From Desulfobacterales bacterium (GTDB taxonomy: Bacteria > Desulfobacterota > Desulfobacteria > Desulfobacterales > JAEINQ01), in assembly GCA_016342285.1 (NCBI GenBank), contig JAEINQ010000001.1:124001-188000 (forward strand): 64,000 nt of DNA, given 5' to 3'. The notes beneath the pieces are model-generated. The model made no database searches and was not told the origin of the DNA. It saw only the letters and a list, made by a program, of their open reading frames with translations. A program made the translations under genes and the position numbers. Of this stretch, positions 42,830 to 51,767 are shown in pieces; the stretch's first letter is position 1, and each line of letters starts with the position of its first letter.

Positions 42830-43639
42830 TCAGAACCGCAGCGACAGGCAGGAGACTCCGCCGTCCATTTTCCGGAATTCGGAAACGTCTACGGGGATGA
42901 CCGGATAGCCGGCCGCCTCAAGGGCACTTTTTGTATGGGAATGGCCGCCAGGCAGAATTACGTGGTCGTTGACCCGGATGCAGTTGGCCGCATACGCCTC
43001 GGCCGGATCCACCACGATTTTTCGAAAACCGGCAAAGGCCTCACAGTCCGCCAGTTCGGCAGCCACCAGCAGGGTGTCACCGCCGAGCCACGACACACCG
43101 GTCTTAAGATGAAGCAGGCTCTTTAAGGCAATGGTGACGGCGCTGCAGCCGCGATCCCCCAGGAACCGGGTTAGCTGGGCCGCGCCGTCGGCGTTGGTCC
43201 GTCCGCTCAGACCGATGAAATAGCGCGCACCTGCGGCCATCACGTCACCGCCGTCCAGGGTGCCGGGCGGTTCCATGGCGAAAAGGGCGGGAAACCGTCT
43301 TGCCAGTTCATCGCCAACGGCGGCGGTCTCACCTCGCCGGGGCAGGGCGCCCGGTCGGGTGACCACGGCCCATTCCCGGGTCATCACGGCGGTATCTTCC
43401 ACAAAGGTGGCGTCCGGATACCGGTCATCGGGGTCCAGCACGGTCACCTGGAGTCCGCATCGCTCCAGGGCGCCAACATACCCCTGGTGCTGAACCCTGG
43501 CCAAGGCCAGATCCGGCCGACCCAGATCCGCCGAGGTAATGCCATCTGAAAATGTGGCGCCCGGCGGACGGACAATGGCGTGGGTGAAGGGGTCCGTTTC
43601 GTTATGCTGTTTACCATCCATGGCGGCAGGGTAGAGCAT
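42830..43639 (-). CDS. Dimethylargininase/arginine-deiminase-type amidinohydrolase (DDAH-like)
   Basis: 269 residues; the Met eight codons in (43618) may be the true start. TFVEDTAVMTREWAVVTRPG and TLDGGDVMAAG carry substrate-binding acids, LHLKTGVSWLGGDTLLV the catalytic His, and the C-terminal MDGGVSCLSLRF the catalytic Cys, as in DDAH. It would release citrulline from methylated arginines or act on a related guanidino compound. It is divergent from a BMP-type ABC transporter with 119 bp between them, so shared control is possible. Confidence 0.88.
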   Translation of the reverse strand: MLYPAAMDGKQHNETDPFTHAIVRPPGATFSDGITSADLGRPDLALARVQHQGYVGALERCGLQVTVLDPDDRYPDATFVEDTAVMTREWAVVTRPGALPRRGETAAVGDELARRFPALFAMEPPGTLDGGDVMAAGARYFIGLSGRTNADGAAQLTRFLGDRGCSAVTIALKSLLHLKTGVSWLGGDTLLVAAELADCEAFAGFRKIVVDPAEAYAANCIRVNDHVILPGGHSHTKSALEAAGYPVIPVDVSEFRKMDGGVSCLSLRF

Positions 43640-43758
43640 GGAAGCGCCCCGAATGTCAAATCGACCGCCAAGTCCCTATTGACCGGGCAGGGAAAAAATA
43701 GCTACAAAGGGGGCCGGAAAATGACGATCGACACAAACGCATATACGGAGGCAAGAAA

Positions 43759-44952
43759 ATGACCCCAAAGACAGGCTTCACCCGGTGGCTGGCCGTGCTG
43801 GTGGCAGCACTTTTCCTTTCAGCTCCGATGGCTGTCTGCGCCGCAGACACCCCGTTTACCTTCGGCCTGCTGCTGGTCGGCCCATACAACGACCACGGCT
43901 GGAGCCAGGCCCATTACGACGGTGGACTCTATGTGGAAAAGACCGTCCCCGGCACCAAGATGATTTACATCGACAAGGTAAACCCGGCCGACCGCGCCGG
44001 CGTGACCATCCCCATGCTGGTTGACGACATGGTGGAAAAAGGCGCCCAACTCATCATCGCCAACTCCGACGACATGAAGGACGGCACCCGGGAGGCGGCC
44101 CTGATGCACCCGGATGTCAAGTTCATTCACATCTCCGGGGACGACGTGCTCACCGGCAAGGCGTCGGCGAACCTGACCAACCTCATGGGGAAAATGGAGT
44201 ATGGCAAGATGATGGCCGGATTTGCCGCGGCCATGACCACCAAAACCGGAAAGATCGGCTACCTGGGCCCCCTGATCAACGAAGAGACGAGGCGTCTGAG
44301 CGCCTCATGCTACCTCGGTGCCAAATACGCCTGGGAAAAGGTGCTGGGAAAGAATCCGGCGGACCTCCAGTTCAAGGTGACCTGGATCGGATTCTGGTTC
44401 AACATTCCCGGGGTCACCGCCGATCCGACCCAGGTGGCCCAGAATTTCTACGATACCGGTTACGATGTGGTGATCTCTGGCATCGATACCACCGAAGCCC
44501 TGACCGTGGCCGGGCAGAAGCGCCAGGGGGGAAAGACGGTCTGGGCCATCCCTTACGACTATATAGGCGCCTGCAGCGCCGCACCCCAGGTCTGTTTGGG
44601 GGTTCCCTACTTCAACTGGGGACCGGACTATGCGGCCCTCATCAAAAAGCTCAAGGCCGGTCAGTGGGCATCTGTCTGGACCTGGACGGACCCGGACTGG
44701 AAAGACATCAACAACCACGTCACCAGCGCCGTGGGCTTTAAGATTGGTGACGCCCTGGGAGACGACGCCAAAAAGGCCTTAGACAAATTCATCGCCGATT
44801 TGGGCGCCGGCCGCGTCAATCTCTTCACCGGTCCGCTCAACTACCAGGATGGAACAACCTTCCTTGCGGCCGGAGAAAAGGCCACGGACAAACAGATCTG
44901 GTACCTGGAACAGCTCCTGGCCGGCATGGAGGGCCAGAGCAGCGCCAAATAG
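43759..44952 (+). CDS. BMP-family ABC transporter substrate-binding protein
   Basis: 397 residues with a cleavable signal (hydrophobic 11-26, cleavage after AVCA). The Med/PnrA fold is recognised from FGLLLVGPYNDHGWSQAHYD, the HPDVKFIHISGDD strand and GKIGYLGPLINEETRRL. BMP proteins bind nucleosides or related ring compounds. It is the first gene of a four-gene ABC operon (SBP, ATPase, two permeases) interrupted by intergenic repeats. Confidence 0.94.
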   Translation: MTPKTGFTRWLAVLVAALFLSAPMAVCAADTPFTFGLLLVGPYNDHGWSQAHYDGGLYVEKTVPGTKMIYIDKVNPADRAGVTIPMLVDDMVEKGAQLIIANSDDMKDGTREAALMHPDVKFIHISGDDVLTGKASANLTNLMGKMEYGKMMAGFAAAMTTKTGKIGYLGPLINEETRRLSASCYLGAKYAWEKVLGKNPADLQFKVTWIGFWFNIPGVTADPTQVAQNFYDTGYDVVISGIDTTEALTVAGQKRQGGKTVWAIPYDYIGACSAAPQVCLGVPYFNWGPDYAALIKKLKAGQWASVWTWTDPDWKDINNHVTSAVGFKIGDALGDDAKKALDKFIADLGAGRVNLFTGPLNYQDGTTFLAAGEKATDKQIWYLEQLLAGMEGQSSAK

Positions 44953-44961
44953 CGATGCGCC

Positions 44962-45016
44962 CCACTCGCGGAGCGGGTGGCATCAGGAAGCCCCCTGAAG
45001 GGGCTGCGATGCTGCG
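44962..45016 (+). repeat. Hairpin element at the end of the substrate-binding gene
   Basis: CCACTCGC-GGA-GCGGGTGG (one T-G pair) followed by GCCCC-CTGAA-GGGGC, starting 10 bp after the stop. Related elements are at 53.985 and 60.26 kb. It may act as a 3'-end stabiliser that lowers expression of the downstream permease genes. Confidence 0.75.
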
Positions 45017-45226
45017 CTTCCAGTTCGAAATGCCTTAAATGCCTAAATTGCCTAAAATTAAGGAATTCTGCCATATCTTAGCTTAAAAAACCGGAGCGAA
45101 GCGACTCCACCACTTTAGGCATTTCACACTTTAGTTCATTTTAGGCATTGCACGACAAATGAAACGGCATAGCCAATTGACTCTGACCACGCCTAAAGGA
45201 CGTGGATTCCTACTTCGAATTGAACG
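45011..45226 (+). repeat. TTTAGGCAT / GGAGCGAAGCGACTCC dispersed repeat, copy 1
   Basis: Repeated TAAATGCC/TTTAGGCATT words surround GGAGCGAAGCGACTCC, then CGGCATAGCCAATTGACTC and GGACGTGGATTCCTACTTCG. The same series is inverted at 51.41-51.59 and 59.94-60.14 kb and partial at 47.88-47.97 kb. Confidence 0.85.
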
Positions 45227-45271
45227 TGCAGGAAGCCGAACCCGGTTTCCTGCACGTCGTGTTTGGTCTTT

Positions 45272-46744
45272 GTGAAAATTCAACTTACCGACATTTACAA
45301 GCACTTTGGCCCGGTGGTGGCCAATGACGGCATCAGCCTCACCGTTGCCCCAGGTACCCTTCACGGCATTCTCGGTGAAAATGGGGCCGGCAAGAGCACG
45401 CTGATGAAAATCCTGGCCGGGTACCAGTCCATGACCCGGGGAACCATTCACCTGGACGGCCGGCTCTCGACATACCGAAGCCCGGCCCAGGCCGCGGCCC
45501 TGGGCATCGGCATGCTCTATCAGGACCCCCTCGATTTCCCGTCGCTGACCGTCCTGAACAATTTCATCATCGGCCAGGGTCGTCGCCTGGGATGGCACCG
45601 CAGCCGGGCACGGGCCGAATTCGAAGCATTACGACAATCGGCCGGCTTTGACCTTTCCCCGGACCATTTGGTCAGCCGCCTGACGGTGGGCGAACGCCAA
45701 CAGCTGGAGATCCTTCGACTGCTCTCCCTGGGCGTTGGCGCCCTGATCCTGGACGAACCCACCACCGGCATCAGCGCCCTGCAGAAGGAAACCCTGTTTC
45801 AGGCCTTGAAAATGCTGGCAAAACAGGGGAAGAGCGTCATCCTGGTCTCCCACAAAATCGAGGACGTGGAGACCTGGTGCGACGAGGTGACCGTCCTTCG
45901 CAGCGGCCGGGTTACCGGCGGCCAGGTGCGCCCCTTTGATACCGGTCGGATCCTGGAAATGATGTTCGGTGCGCCGCCGCCGGCCCCGGAAACCCGGCAA
46001 AAAACGCCGGGAGCTGATGTCATCACCATGGAAACGGTGTCGGCCCGTGGCGGCAGGAGCGGGCTGAACCGGTGCACCGTTGGCATCGCAAAAGGGGAGA
46101 TCGTCGGTTTGGCCGGTCTCGAGGGGTCGGGCCAGGGGGTTTTTCTTCGGGTAGCGACCGGCCTTATTCGACCCATCCGGGGAAGGGTTCGCTTCAGCGG
46201 CGAGGACATGGCGGGAAAAGATGTACACGCCTTCATGAACCGAGGCACCGTGTTTCTCCCGGCCGATCGGCTCGAAGAAGGGCTGATTGCCGGCCTGACC
46301 GTGGCCGACCACTGGGCACTGAAAACCCGGAAGGGACGATTTTTCGTGGACCGGCGTCGGGCCGAAGCGTCGGCCCGGGCGGGCATCGAGACCTTTCGGG
46401 TAAAGGGAACGCCCCAAACCTGCGTGGAAGCCCTCTCCGGTGGAAACCAGCAACGGCTGCTGCTCTCTTTTTTACCCGAAACGCCAGAATTGCTCCTGCT
46501 GGAAAACCCCACGCGCGGGCTCGACCTGGAATCGGCAGCCTGGATCTGGAACCTGCTTGGGTCTTTTCGGGACCAAGGGACGGCCATCGCCTTTTCCTCT
46601 TCCGAACTGGACGAGATCCTGGCCGTGGCCGACCGGGTCCTGGTCTTTTTTAACGGCGAAGTATTAAAAAACGTGCCGACCGGGGAAATCAACCTGGCAG
46701 AACTGGGACGGGCCATTGCCGGAAAAACCCAAGGGGATACGTAA
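45272..46744 (+). CDS. ABC transporter ATP-binding protein, two ATPase domains (BMP/ribose type)
   Basis: About 490 residues from the GTG at 45272 (VKIQLTDIYKHFG). N-terminal domain: GENGAGKSTLMK, LTVGERQQLEILR, LILDEPTTG. C-terminal domain: the Walker A is degenerate (GLEGSGQGVFLR, without the GKS/T), the signature LSGGNQQRLLLS is present, and the Walker B reads LLLLENPTRGLDLES, where the acidic residue is followed by N. This asymmetric pattern is typical of RbsA-like proteins with one active site. It energises the two permeases downstream. Confidence 0.94.
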   Translation: MKIQLTDIYKHFGPVVANDGISLTVAPGTLHGILGENGAGKSTLMKILAGYQSMTRGTIHLDGRLSTYRSPAQAAALGIGMLYQDPLDFPSLTVLNNFIIGQGRRLGWHRSRARAEFEALRQSAGFDLSPDHLVSRLTVGERQQLEILRLLSLGVGALILDEPTTGISALQKETLFQALKMLAKQGKSVILVSHKIEDVETWCDEVTVLRSGRVTGGQVRPFDTGRILEMMFGAPPPAPETRQKTPGADVITMETVSARGGRSGLNRCTVGIAKGEIVGLAGLEGSGQGVFLRVATGLIRPIRGRVRFSGEDMAGKDVHAFMNRGTVFLPADRLEEGLIAGLTVADHWALKTRKGRFFVDRRRAEASARAGIETFRVKGTPQTCVEALSGGNQQRLLLSFLPETPELLLLENPTRGLDLESAAWIWNLLGSFRDQGTAIAFSSSELDEILAVADRVLVFFNGEVLKNVPTGEINLAELGRAIAGKTQGDT

Positions 46745-46750
46745 AGGCCC

Positions 46751-47839
46751 ATGGCCCCAATGACCGACAACGACCATTCAACGATAGCGGCCGGACCGAT
46801 CTCCTCTCTTCGGGAGATGGCCGTGATGATCTGCGCCGTGGCCTTGTTTACCGCCGCGATCCTGGCTGCGGCGGGCGCTCCCCCTACGGCGGCGTTCGTC
46901 CAGATCCTCAAGGGATCGCTGGGCTCCTGGTCCAAATTCGGCCACGTGATCAAGGCATGGATTCCATTGACCCTCTGCGCCGCGGGGCTGCTGTTCACGT
47001 TTCGCATCGGGCTGTGGAACATCGGCATCGAGGGCCAGGTCATTCTGGGCGCCGTCATGACCACGGCAGTGATGCGTGCCGGCACGGCGTCATTGGACGC
47101 CGATCTCGTCCTGATCATGGCCTTTGCCGCCGGCGCTGCCGGCGGCGCCCTGTGGGCCATCGCCGCTGGCCTGCTCAAGACCCATGGCGGCGTCCATGAA
47201 ATTTTTGCCGGCCTGGGTCTTAATTTCGTTGCCCAGGGTCTGGCCCTATGGCTGATTTTCGGCCCCTGGAAACGTCCCGGCGTGGCCTCCATGAGCGGCA
47301 CGGAGGTCTTTCCCCGCAGCCTGTGGCTCTTTCAATTCACGGGACTGCGGATCTCTCCGGTCGGCCTTGCGCTGGCCGTGGGCGCCATCGTGGTCACGGC
47401 CATGGTTCTGGGCCGCTCGCGTATGGGGCTTAACCTTCGTGCCATCGGCAGCAACCCCCGGGCAGCGGTTCTGTTCGGCCTGAGGCCGTCACGATTCATG
47501 GTCCTGGCCATGGCCTTTGCCGGCTGCCTGGCCGGCCTTGCCGGCAGCGTTCAGGTGGCCGGTGTTTACCACCGTCTGATTCCGTCCATCTCAAGCAACT
47601 ACGGCTACCTGGCCCTGCTGGTGGTCATGCTGGCCAATTACAACGTTTGGGCCGTGGCGCCCATTGCTCTCTTTTTTGCCTGCCTGAACGTGGGAAGCAT
47701 TCAACTCCCCATGGTCCTTCGACTCGATTCGTCGCTGAGCGGTGTGATTCAAGGAGCCCTGGTGCTGGCCACCCTGGCCGTGCAGGCCTGGCGTGCGCAC
47801 AAACGGAGGCAGGGAAGGATTGGCGGATTGGCGGATTGA
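46751..47839 (+). CDS. ABC transporter permease (BMP/nucleoside type), first
   Basis: 362 residues with about eight to ten membrane segments. GLWNIGIEGQVILGAVMTT and the loop AIGSNPRAAVLFGL (EAA-like) are typical of the BPD_transp_2 family. It starts 6 bp after the ATPase gene. The C-terminus ends in a KRRQGRIGGLAD tail; the last codons and the stop lie at the start of a GGATTGGC tandem tract, so the repeat again forms the gene end. Confidence 0.93.
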   Translation: MAPMTDNDHSTIAAGPISSLREMAVMICAVALFTAAILAAAGAPPTAAFVQILKGSLGSWSKFGHVIKAWIPLTLCAAGLLFTFRIGLWNIGIEGQVILGAVMTTAVMRAGTASLDADLVLIMAFAAGAAGGALWAIAAGLLKTHGGVHEIFAGLGLNFVAQGLALWLIFGPWKRPGVASMSGTEVFPRSLWLFQFTGLRISPVGLALAVGAIVVTAMVLGRSRMGLNLRAIGSNPRAAVLFGLRPSRFMVLAMAFAGCLAGLAGSVQVAGVYHRLIPSISSNYGYLALLVVMLANYNVWAVAPIALFFACLNVGSIQLPMVLRLDSSLSGVIQGALVLATLAVQAWRAHKRRQGRIGGLAD

Positions 47840-47985
47840 CGAATTGGTGGATTGACGGATTGGCGAATTTAGGAATTGGCGAATGGATGGATTGGCGGAT
47901 TGGCGGAGCGAAGCGACTCCTCCATTTTAGGCATTTCGAATTTTAGTGCATTTTAGGCATTCTCGGGCATTCTTACTATGCCGGA
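47815..47985 (+). repeat. GGATTGGC tandem tract and TTTAGGCAT repeat
   Basis: About ten degenerate copies of an 8-9 bp word (GGATTGGC/GGATTGACG) from 47818 to 47905 are followed by GGAGCGAAGCGACTCC and TTTTAGGCATTTCGAATTTTAG. It separates the two permease genes. Confidence 0.8.
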
Positions 47986-47995
47986 ATGAAAGAAA

Positions 47996-48973
47996 ATGGA
48001 CATCAACATCACCTTGCTGCTGGCCGGTGTGACGGCTGGGGCGGCACCTATATTGCTGGCCACCCTCGGAGAAACCCTGACCGAAAAATCGGGGATTATC
48101 AATCTCTCCCTGGACGGCACCATTTTGCTCAGCGCCATGGCGGCCTTTGTCATTGCCGCAAAGACCGGCAGCACCTGTGCCGGTTTTGTCGCCGGAGGGG
48201 CCATCGGCGCGGCCGTGGCGGCCGTGGTGGCCGTTTTCAGCATCCAACTGGGCCAATCCCAGGTGGCCGTGGGATTTGTCCTGACCCTGATGACCCGGGA
48301 TCTGGCCTATTTTCTCGGCAACCCCTATGCGTGCACCCAGGGGCTTCAGGTGCCGCGTGCGGCCATCCCCTTTCTCCGTGACATTCCGGTGCTGGGCGAC
48401 GTGCTCTTCAACCACACCCTGCCGGTCTACCTGAGCTTGGTGCTGATTCCGGCCATGTGGTGGGTGATCTACCGAACCCCCATGGGATTGTCCTTGCGAG
48501 CCGTGGGTGAAAACCCCGATGCCGCCTTTGCCCGGGGGTGCCGACCCGGGCTGATTCAATACGGGACCACCCTGGCCGGCGGTTTCCTGGTGGGCCTGGC
48601 CGGCGCCACCTTCTCCCTGGCGACCAAACCCGGATGGGGGCGGCCCCAGGGCGCCGAGGGGACCGGCTGGATCGCCCTGGCCCTGGTCATTTTCGGTGGC
48701 TGGCATCCGGTGCGGGCGGCTGCAGGCGCCTACCTCTTCGCTTTCTTGCAGGTCATGGGGATCTATTTTCAGGCATGGCTCCCCCAGGTGCCGTCCCAGG
48801 TATTCCAGGTGGCACCGTTTCCCCTGATGATTTTCACCCTGCTGGTTCTTTTTTGGGCACAAAAAGAATCGGTGCAGGACTATGCAGCGTCCCGGCCGCA
48901 CCTTAAACGGCTGATCGCCCTGCTCTCGGCCCGGGCCCCTTCGGCTCTGGGCCGGCCGCGAAAAACCGGTTAG
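47996..48973 (+). CDS. ABC transporter permease (BMP/nucleoside type), second
   Basis: 325 residues, multi-spanning. TLTEKSGIINLSLDGTILLS and the EAA-like loop LRAVGENPDAAFARG match the second permease of BMP-type systems (NupQ/BmpG type). The paired permeases would form the heterodimeric channel. The start ATG follows the repeat closely without a strong ribosome site (GAAAGAAAATG). Confidence 0.93.
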   Translation: MDINITLLLAGVTAGAAPILLATLGETLTEKSGIINLSLDGTILLSAMAAFVIAAKTGSTCAGFVAGGAIGAAVAAVVAVFSIQLGQSQVAVGFVLTLMTRDLAYFLGNPYACTQGLQVPRAAIPFLRDIPVLGDVLFNHTLPVYLSLVLIPAMWWVIYRTPMGLSLRAVGENPDAAFARGCRPGLIQYGTTLAGGFLVGLAGATFSLATKPGWGRPQGAEGTGWIALALVIFGGWHPVRAAAGAYLFAFLQVMGIYFQAWLPQVPSQVFQVAPFPLMIFTLLVLFWAQKESVQDYAASRPHLKRLIALLSARAPSALGRPRKTG

Positions 48974-48991
48974 TGTCATCCATAAATGACA
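48974..48991. other. Small inverted repeat after the permease gene
   Basis: TGTCAT-CCATAA-ATGACA directly follows the stop. There is no T tract, so a terminator role is uncertain. Confidence 0.4.
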
Positions 48992-49070
48992 TTTATGAAT
49001 TGGAAACGTCCATAGGTGCCCATCCACGAATTGCATGATTTGCAGATGGACACCGGGTGGCAAATTTGTC

Positions 49071-49100
49071 TTGACAACTTTGTGTTCCTTGTTCTAAATT
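49071..49100 (+). promoter_or_regulatory. Candidate promoter of the TrpB2 gene
   Basis: TTGACA at 49071-49076 and TAAATT at 49095-49100 (18 bp), followed by GAGGAGG before the ATG at 49134. No leader peptide or trp-type attenuator was seen. Confidence 0.6.
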
Positions 49101-49133
49101 TCCCCACGCAACTTAAATTCTCGAGGAGGTTCC

Positions 49134-50510
49134 ATGGCCGCAAAGCACATCATTTTACCTGCCGACGAAATGCCCCGCCAGTGGTACAATATTCTGGCGG
49201 ACATCAAAATGAATCCGCCCCTGGGGCCGGACGGAAACCCCATCAACCCCCAGGACCTGGCACCGGTATTTCCCATGAACCTCATCGAACAAGAGGTCAG
49301 CACCGAGCGCTGGATCGATATTCCGGAACCGGTCCTGGATATCCTTCGCATCTGGCGACCTTCGCCGCTGACCCGGGCCACGGCCCTGGAAAAGGCACTG
49401 GGAACCCCGGCACGGATTTATTACAAGAATGAGTCGGTGAGCCCTCCGGGAAGCCACAAGCCTAACACCGCCGTCCCTCAAGCGTATTATAATAAGATGT
49501 TCGGCATCGAACGGATTACCACCGAAACCGGAGCGGGACAGTGGGGCAGCGCCCTGTCCTTTGCCTGTCAACAGTTCGGGATCGAATGCAAGGTTTTCAT
49601 GGTCCGGGTCAGCTTTGACCAGAAACCGTATCGCAAGGCCATGATGGAGACCTGGGGTGGACGTTGCGTGCCGAGCCCGAGCACCGAAACCAAGGCCGGC
49701 CGGGATGCGCTGGCAAAAGATCCCGACACCCCGGGCAGCCTGGGCACCGCCATCAGCGAGGCCATCGAGGCGGCCATCAGCGACACGACGGGAAAAACCC
49801 GCTACGCTTTAGGCAGTGTCCTTAACCACGTGATGCTGCACCAGACCATCATCGGCCTGGAGACCAAAAAACAGCTGGCCATGGTCGGCGAATACCCGGA
49901 TGTGGTCATCGGCTGCGCCGGCGGGGGGAGCAATTTTGCCGGCCTGGCCTTCCCCTTTGTCTGCGACAAGATCAACGGCAAGGACCTGGCCATCTACCCG
50001 GTAGAGCCGGCCGCCTGCCCCACCCTGACCCGCTCCCCCTTTGTCTACGACCACGGCGACACGGCCCGCTACACCCCACTGTTGCCCATGCACAGCCTGG
50101 GACACGACTTTGTCCCGCCGCCCATCCATGCCGGCGGGCTGCGCTACCATGGCATGGCCCCCACGGTCAGCCAACTGGTGGACGAGGGGATTCTCGAGCC
50201 CCGATCCGTGGTCCAAAGCAAGTGCTACGAGGCCGCTCTGCTCTGGGCCCGGACCGAAGGCTTTATTCCGGCGCCGGAAACCGCCCACGCCATCGCACTG
50301 ACCGTGGAGGAAGCAAAAAAGGCTAAGGAAGAAGGGAAGGAAAAGGTGATCGTCGTCGGATTCAGCGGCCACGGCTTGCTCGACCTGGGGGCCTATGAAA
50401 AATTTCTGTCCGGGGAACTCCACGATGTCCCCATGACCGACGCGCAGGTGGTCGATGCCGGAAAGATTTTGGCAGGTCATCCAACCCCCCAGCATTTGAA
50501 AAGCACCTGA
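49134..50510 (+). CDS. trpB: Tryptophan synthase beta chain-like protein, TrpB2 class
   Basis: 458 residues, longer than classical TrpB, as expected for TrpB2. The PLP lysine lies in [26 protein letters not shown] and [14 protein letters not shown] (phosphate loop) are conserved. The enzyme joins indole and serine to tryptophan, often acting without TrpA as an indole salvage enzyme. No other trp gene is in the window. A small cysteine protein gene follows after 2 bp. Confidence 0.95.
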   Translation: MAAKHIILPADEMPRQWYNILADIKMNPPLGPDGNPINPQDLAPVFPMNLIEQEVSTERWIDIPEPVLDILRIWRPSPLTRATALEKALGTPARIYYKNESVSPPGSHKPNTAVPQAYYNKMFGIERITTETGAGQWGSALSFACQQFGIECKVFMVRVSFDQKPYRKAMMETWGGRCVPSPSTETKAGRDALAKDPDTPGSLGTAISEAIEAAISDTTGKTRYALGSVLNHVMLHQTIIGLETKKQLAMVGEYPDVVIGCAGGGSNFAGLAFPFVCDKINGKDLAIYPVEPAACPTLTRSPFVYDHGDTARYTPLLPMHSLGHDFVPPPIHAGGLRYHGMAPTVSQLVDEGILEPRSVVQSKCYEAALLWARTEGFIPAPETAHAIALTVEEAKKAKEEGKEKVIVVGFSGHGLLDLGAYEKFLSGELHDVPMTDAQVVDAGKILAGHPTPQHLKST

Positions 50511-50512
50511 CC

Positions 50513-50776
50513 ATGGACTGTAACGATCTGGAGAGGCGCTGCCCGAGGCTCGGCGGCCCGGTGGCCTTTGGCTACTGCCGGAAATGCGGGGATGACGGGA
50601 AACCGTGCTTTAAAATCCTGGATTGCTGGTGGGAACGATTCGACGTGGCCGCGGTCATGACGGCCCAGATGGGGACCGCCGGAGTGGAAGAACTCCGTCG
50701 GTCCCGGCCCCAGCCGAAAGTCACCAGCCTTCTGGACCTCATCGCCCAGGCCAAGGAGCGGATTGATGGCCCCTAA
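50513..50776 (+). CDS. Small cysteine-containing protein downstream of TrpB2
   Basis: 87 residues, unrecognised. MDCNDLERRCPRLG, FGYCRKCGDDGKPCFKILDC and CWW form a possible zinc site (C-x-x-C and further Cys near 33-38). The C-terminus is a charged helix (LDLIAQAKERID). Starting 2 bp after the trpB stop, it is co-transcribed. Confidence 0.8.
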   Translation: MDCNDLERRCPRLGGPVAFGYCRKCGDDGKPCFKILDCWWERFDVAAVMTAQMGTAGVEELRRSRPQPKVTSLLDLIAQAKERIDGP

Positions 50777-50878
50777 CGGCCTGTCTCGGACACCGGCCAT
50801 GGTCGCATGACCGGTGGTGGCGGATTGTTCTTCGGCCCCGGCCACCGATTCGAGGGTCATCGCCTTGCTGAGACGATG

Positions 50879-51310
50879 TTATTGCGAGGGCCCGCTGTTC
50901 TCCCGCACATAGTCCAGAATTATCTCCTGAAGTTTCTCCGCCGGCGTTTTGTCTTCACGCGCTCCGCAGAGGTATTCGAAGCGCTGCCACGATTCCTTTT
51001 CAAATCCGGTCAGCACCACCTCACAGGTCTCCGGGGCGAGGGCCGGGTCCAGCACCGGGCCACAAAAACGAAACCGGGTATAGATGACATCGCCGGATCG
51101 CACCATGGCCGAGACCTCGGCAGCGCTCAAACCGATGGTGTCCCCCGGCTCCAGTTCGATGGCCAGCAGCCGGGCCATGTCCAGAAGGGTTTTGTCAAAG
51201 ACCTTGGGGATCAGATCCGCGCCGCGGCGGACCTGATCGATTCGGTAATACGCCGCATTCCCGAGTGCCGCCGCCGCCTCTCGAATTTTTCTTTCCGCTT
51301 TTTTCCTCAT
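50879..51310 (-). CDS. Unknown conserved-looking protein
   Basis: 143 residues from MRKKAERKIREAAA. No signal, no membrane segment. The middle is acidic (LAIELEPGDTIGLSAAEVSA) and the end is helical (KLQEIILDYVRENSG). I do not recognise a family. Codon usage fits the neighbours. It is convergent with the trpB group. Confidence 0.7.
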   Translation of the reverse strand: MRKKAERKIREAAAALGNAAYYRIDQVRRGADLIPKVFDKTLLDMARLLAIELEPGDTIGLSAAEVSAMVRSGDVIYTRFRFCGPVLDPALAPETCEVVLTGFEKESWQRFEYLCGAREDKTPAEKLQEIILDYVRENSGPSQ

Positions 51311-51410
51311 GGCTCCTTGCATCTACGGTACCCTGTAAACGCTTACCGTGCGAGGGTTCGGAACGCCGTATCGTTTCAACCCCGTGAACAGTTACAACAA
51401 ACCGTTGGGC

Positions 51411-51592
51411 GTCGTCAGAGTCAATTGGCGATGCCGTTCCATTGGTCGGAAAATGCCTAAAATGCACTAATCCGCCAGAGGCGGACAAGAAGTGTGAAAT
51501 GCCTAATCCGCCAAAAAAGGCGGACAAGAGTTGTGGCGTCGCTTCGCTCCGGTTTTTTAACTTATGATATGGCAGAATTCCTTGTGGTATGT
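51411..51592 (-). repeat. TTTAGGCAT-family repeat with two nested mini-hairpins
   Basis: It matches 59.97-60.11 kb except for two insertions: 51470-51489 (TCCGCC-AGA-GGCGGA plus CAAG) and 51506-51528 (TCCGCC-A6-GGCGGA plus CAAG). The rest of the copy is well preserved, including GGCGTCGCTTCGCTCC. Confidence 0.85.
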
Positions 51593-51767
51593 CAATTGAT
51601 CCATCTGGGGGAACCCAGACCGATTTTTATTGCCTTCTTTCGAATGTCTTGGAATTAAATAAAGAAATCCGGTTTGTTGCCGATGTAGCTGTCAAGGGGT
51701 CGGGGAGATCTTCCACAAATGGGACAACATTTGCGAAACAACCGGGATTCTTTATGGAGATGCGCCA
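51593..51767. other. Gap before the sensor kinase; no convincing gene
   Basis: A 60-codon frame begins at 51589 and ends at 51771, but it has no family features and starts inside the repeat. The kinase ribosome site (GGAG) lies at 51753-51757. Confidence 0.5.

Noticed and set aside
45799..47301. 500-codon minus-strand frame opposite the ABC ATPase and permease
   Set aside because: A shadow of GC-rich coding sequence; both plus-strand genes carry all expected motifs.
47927..49063. Long minus-strand open frame opposite the second permease gene
   Set aside because: It is antisense to a clear multi-spanning permease, is glycine/glutamine-rich low-complexity, and has no family features.
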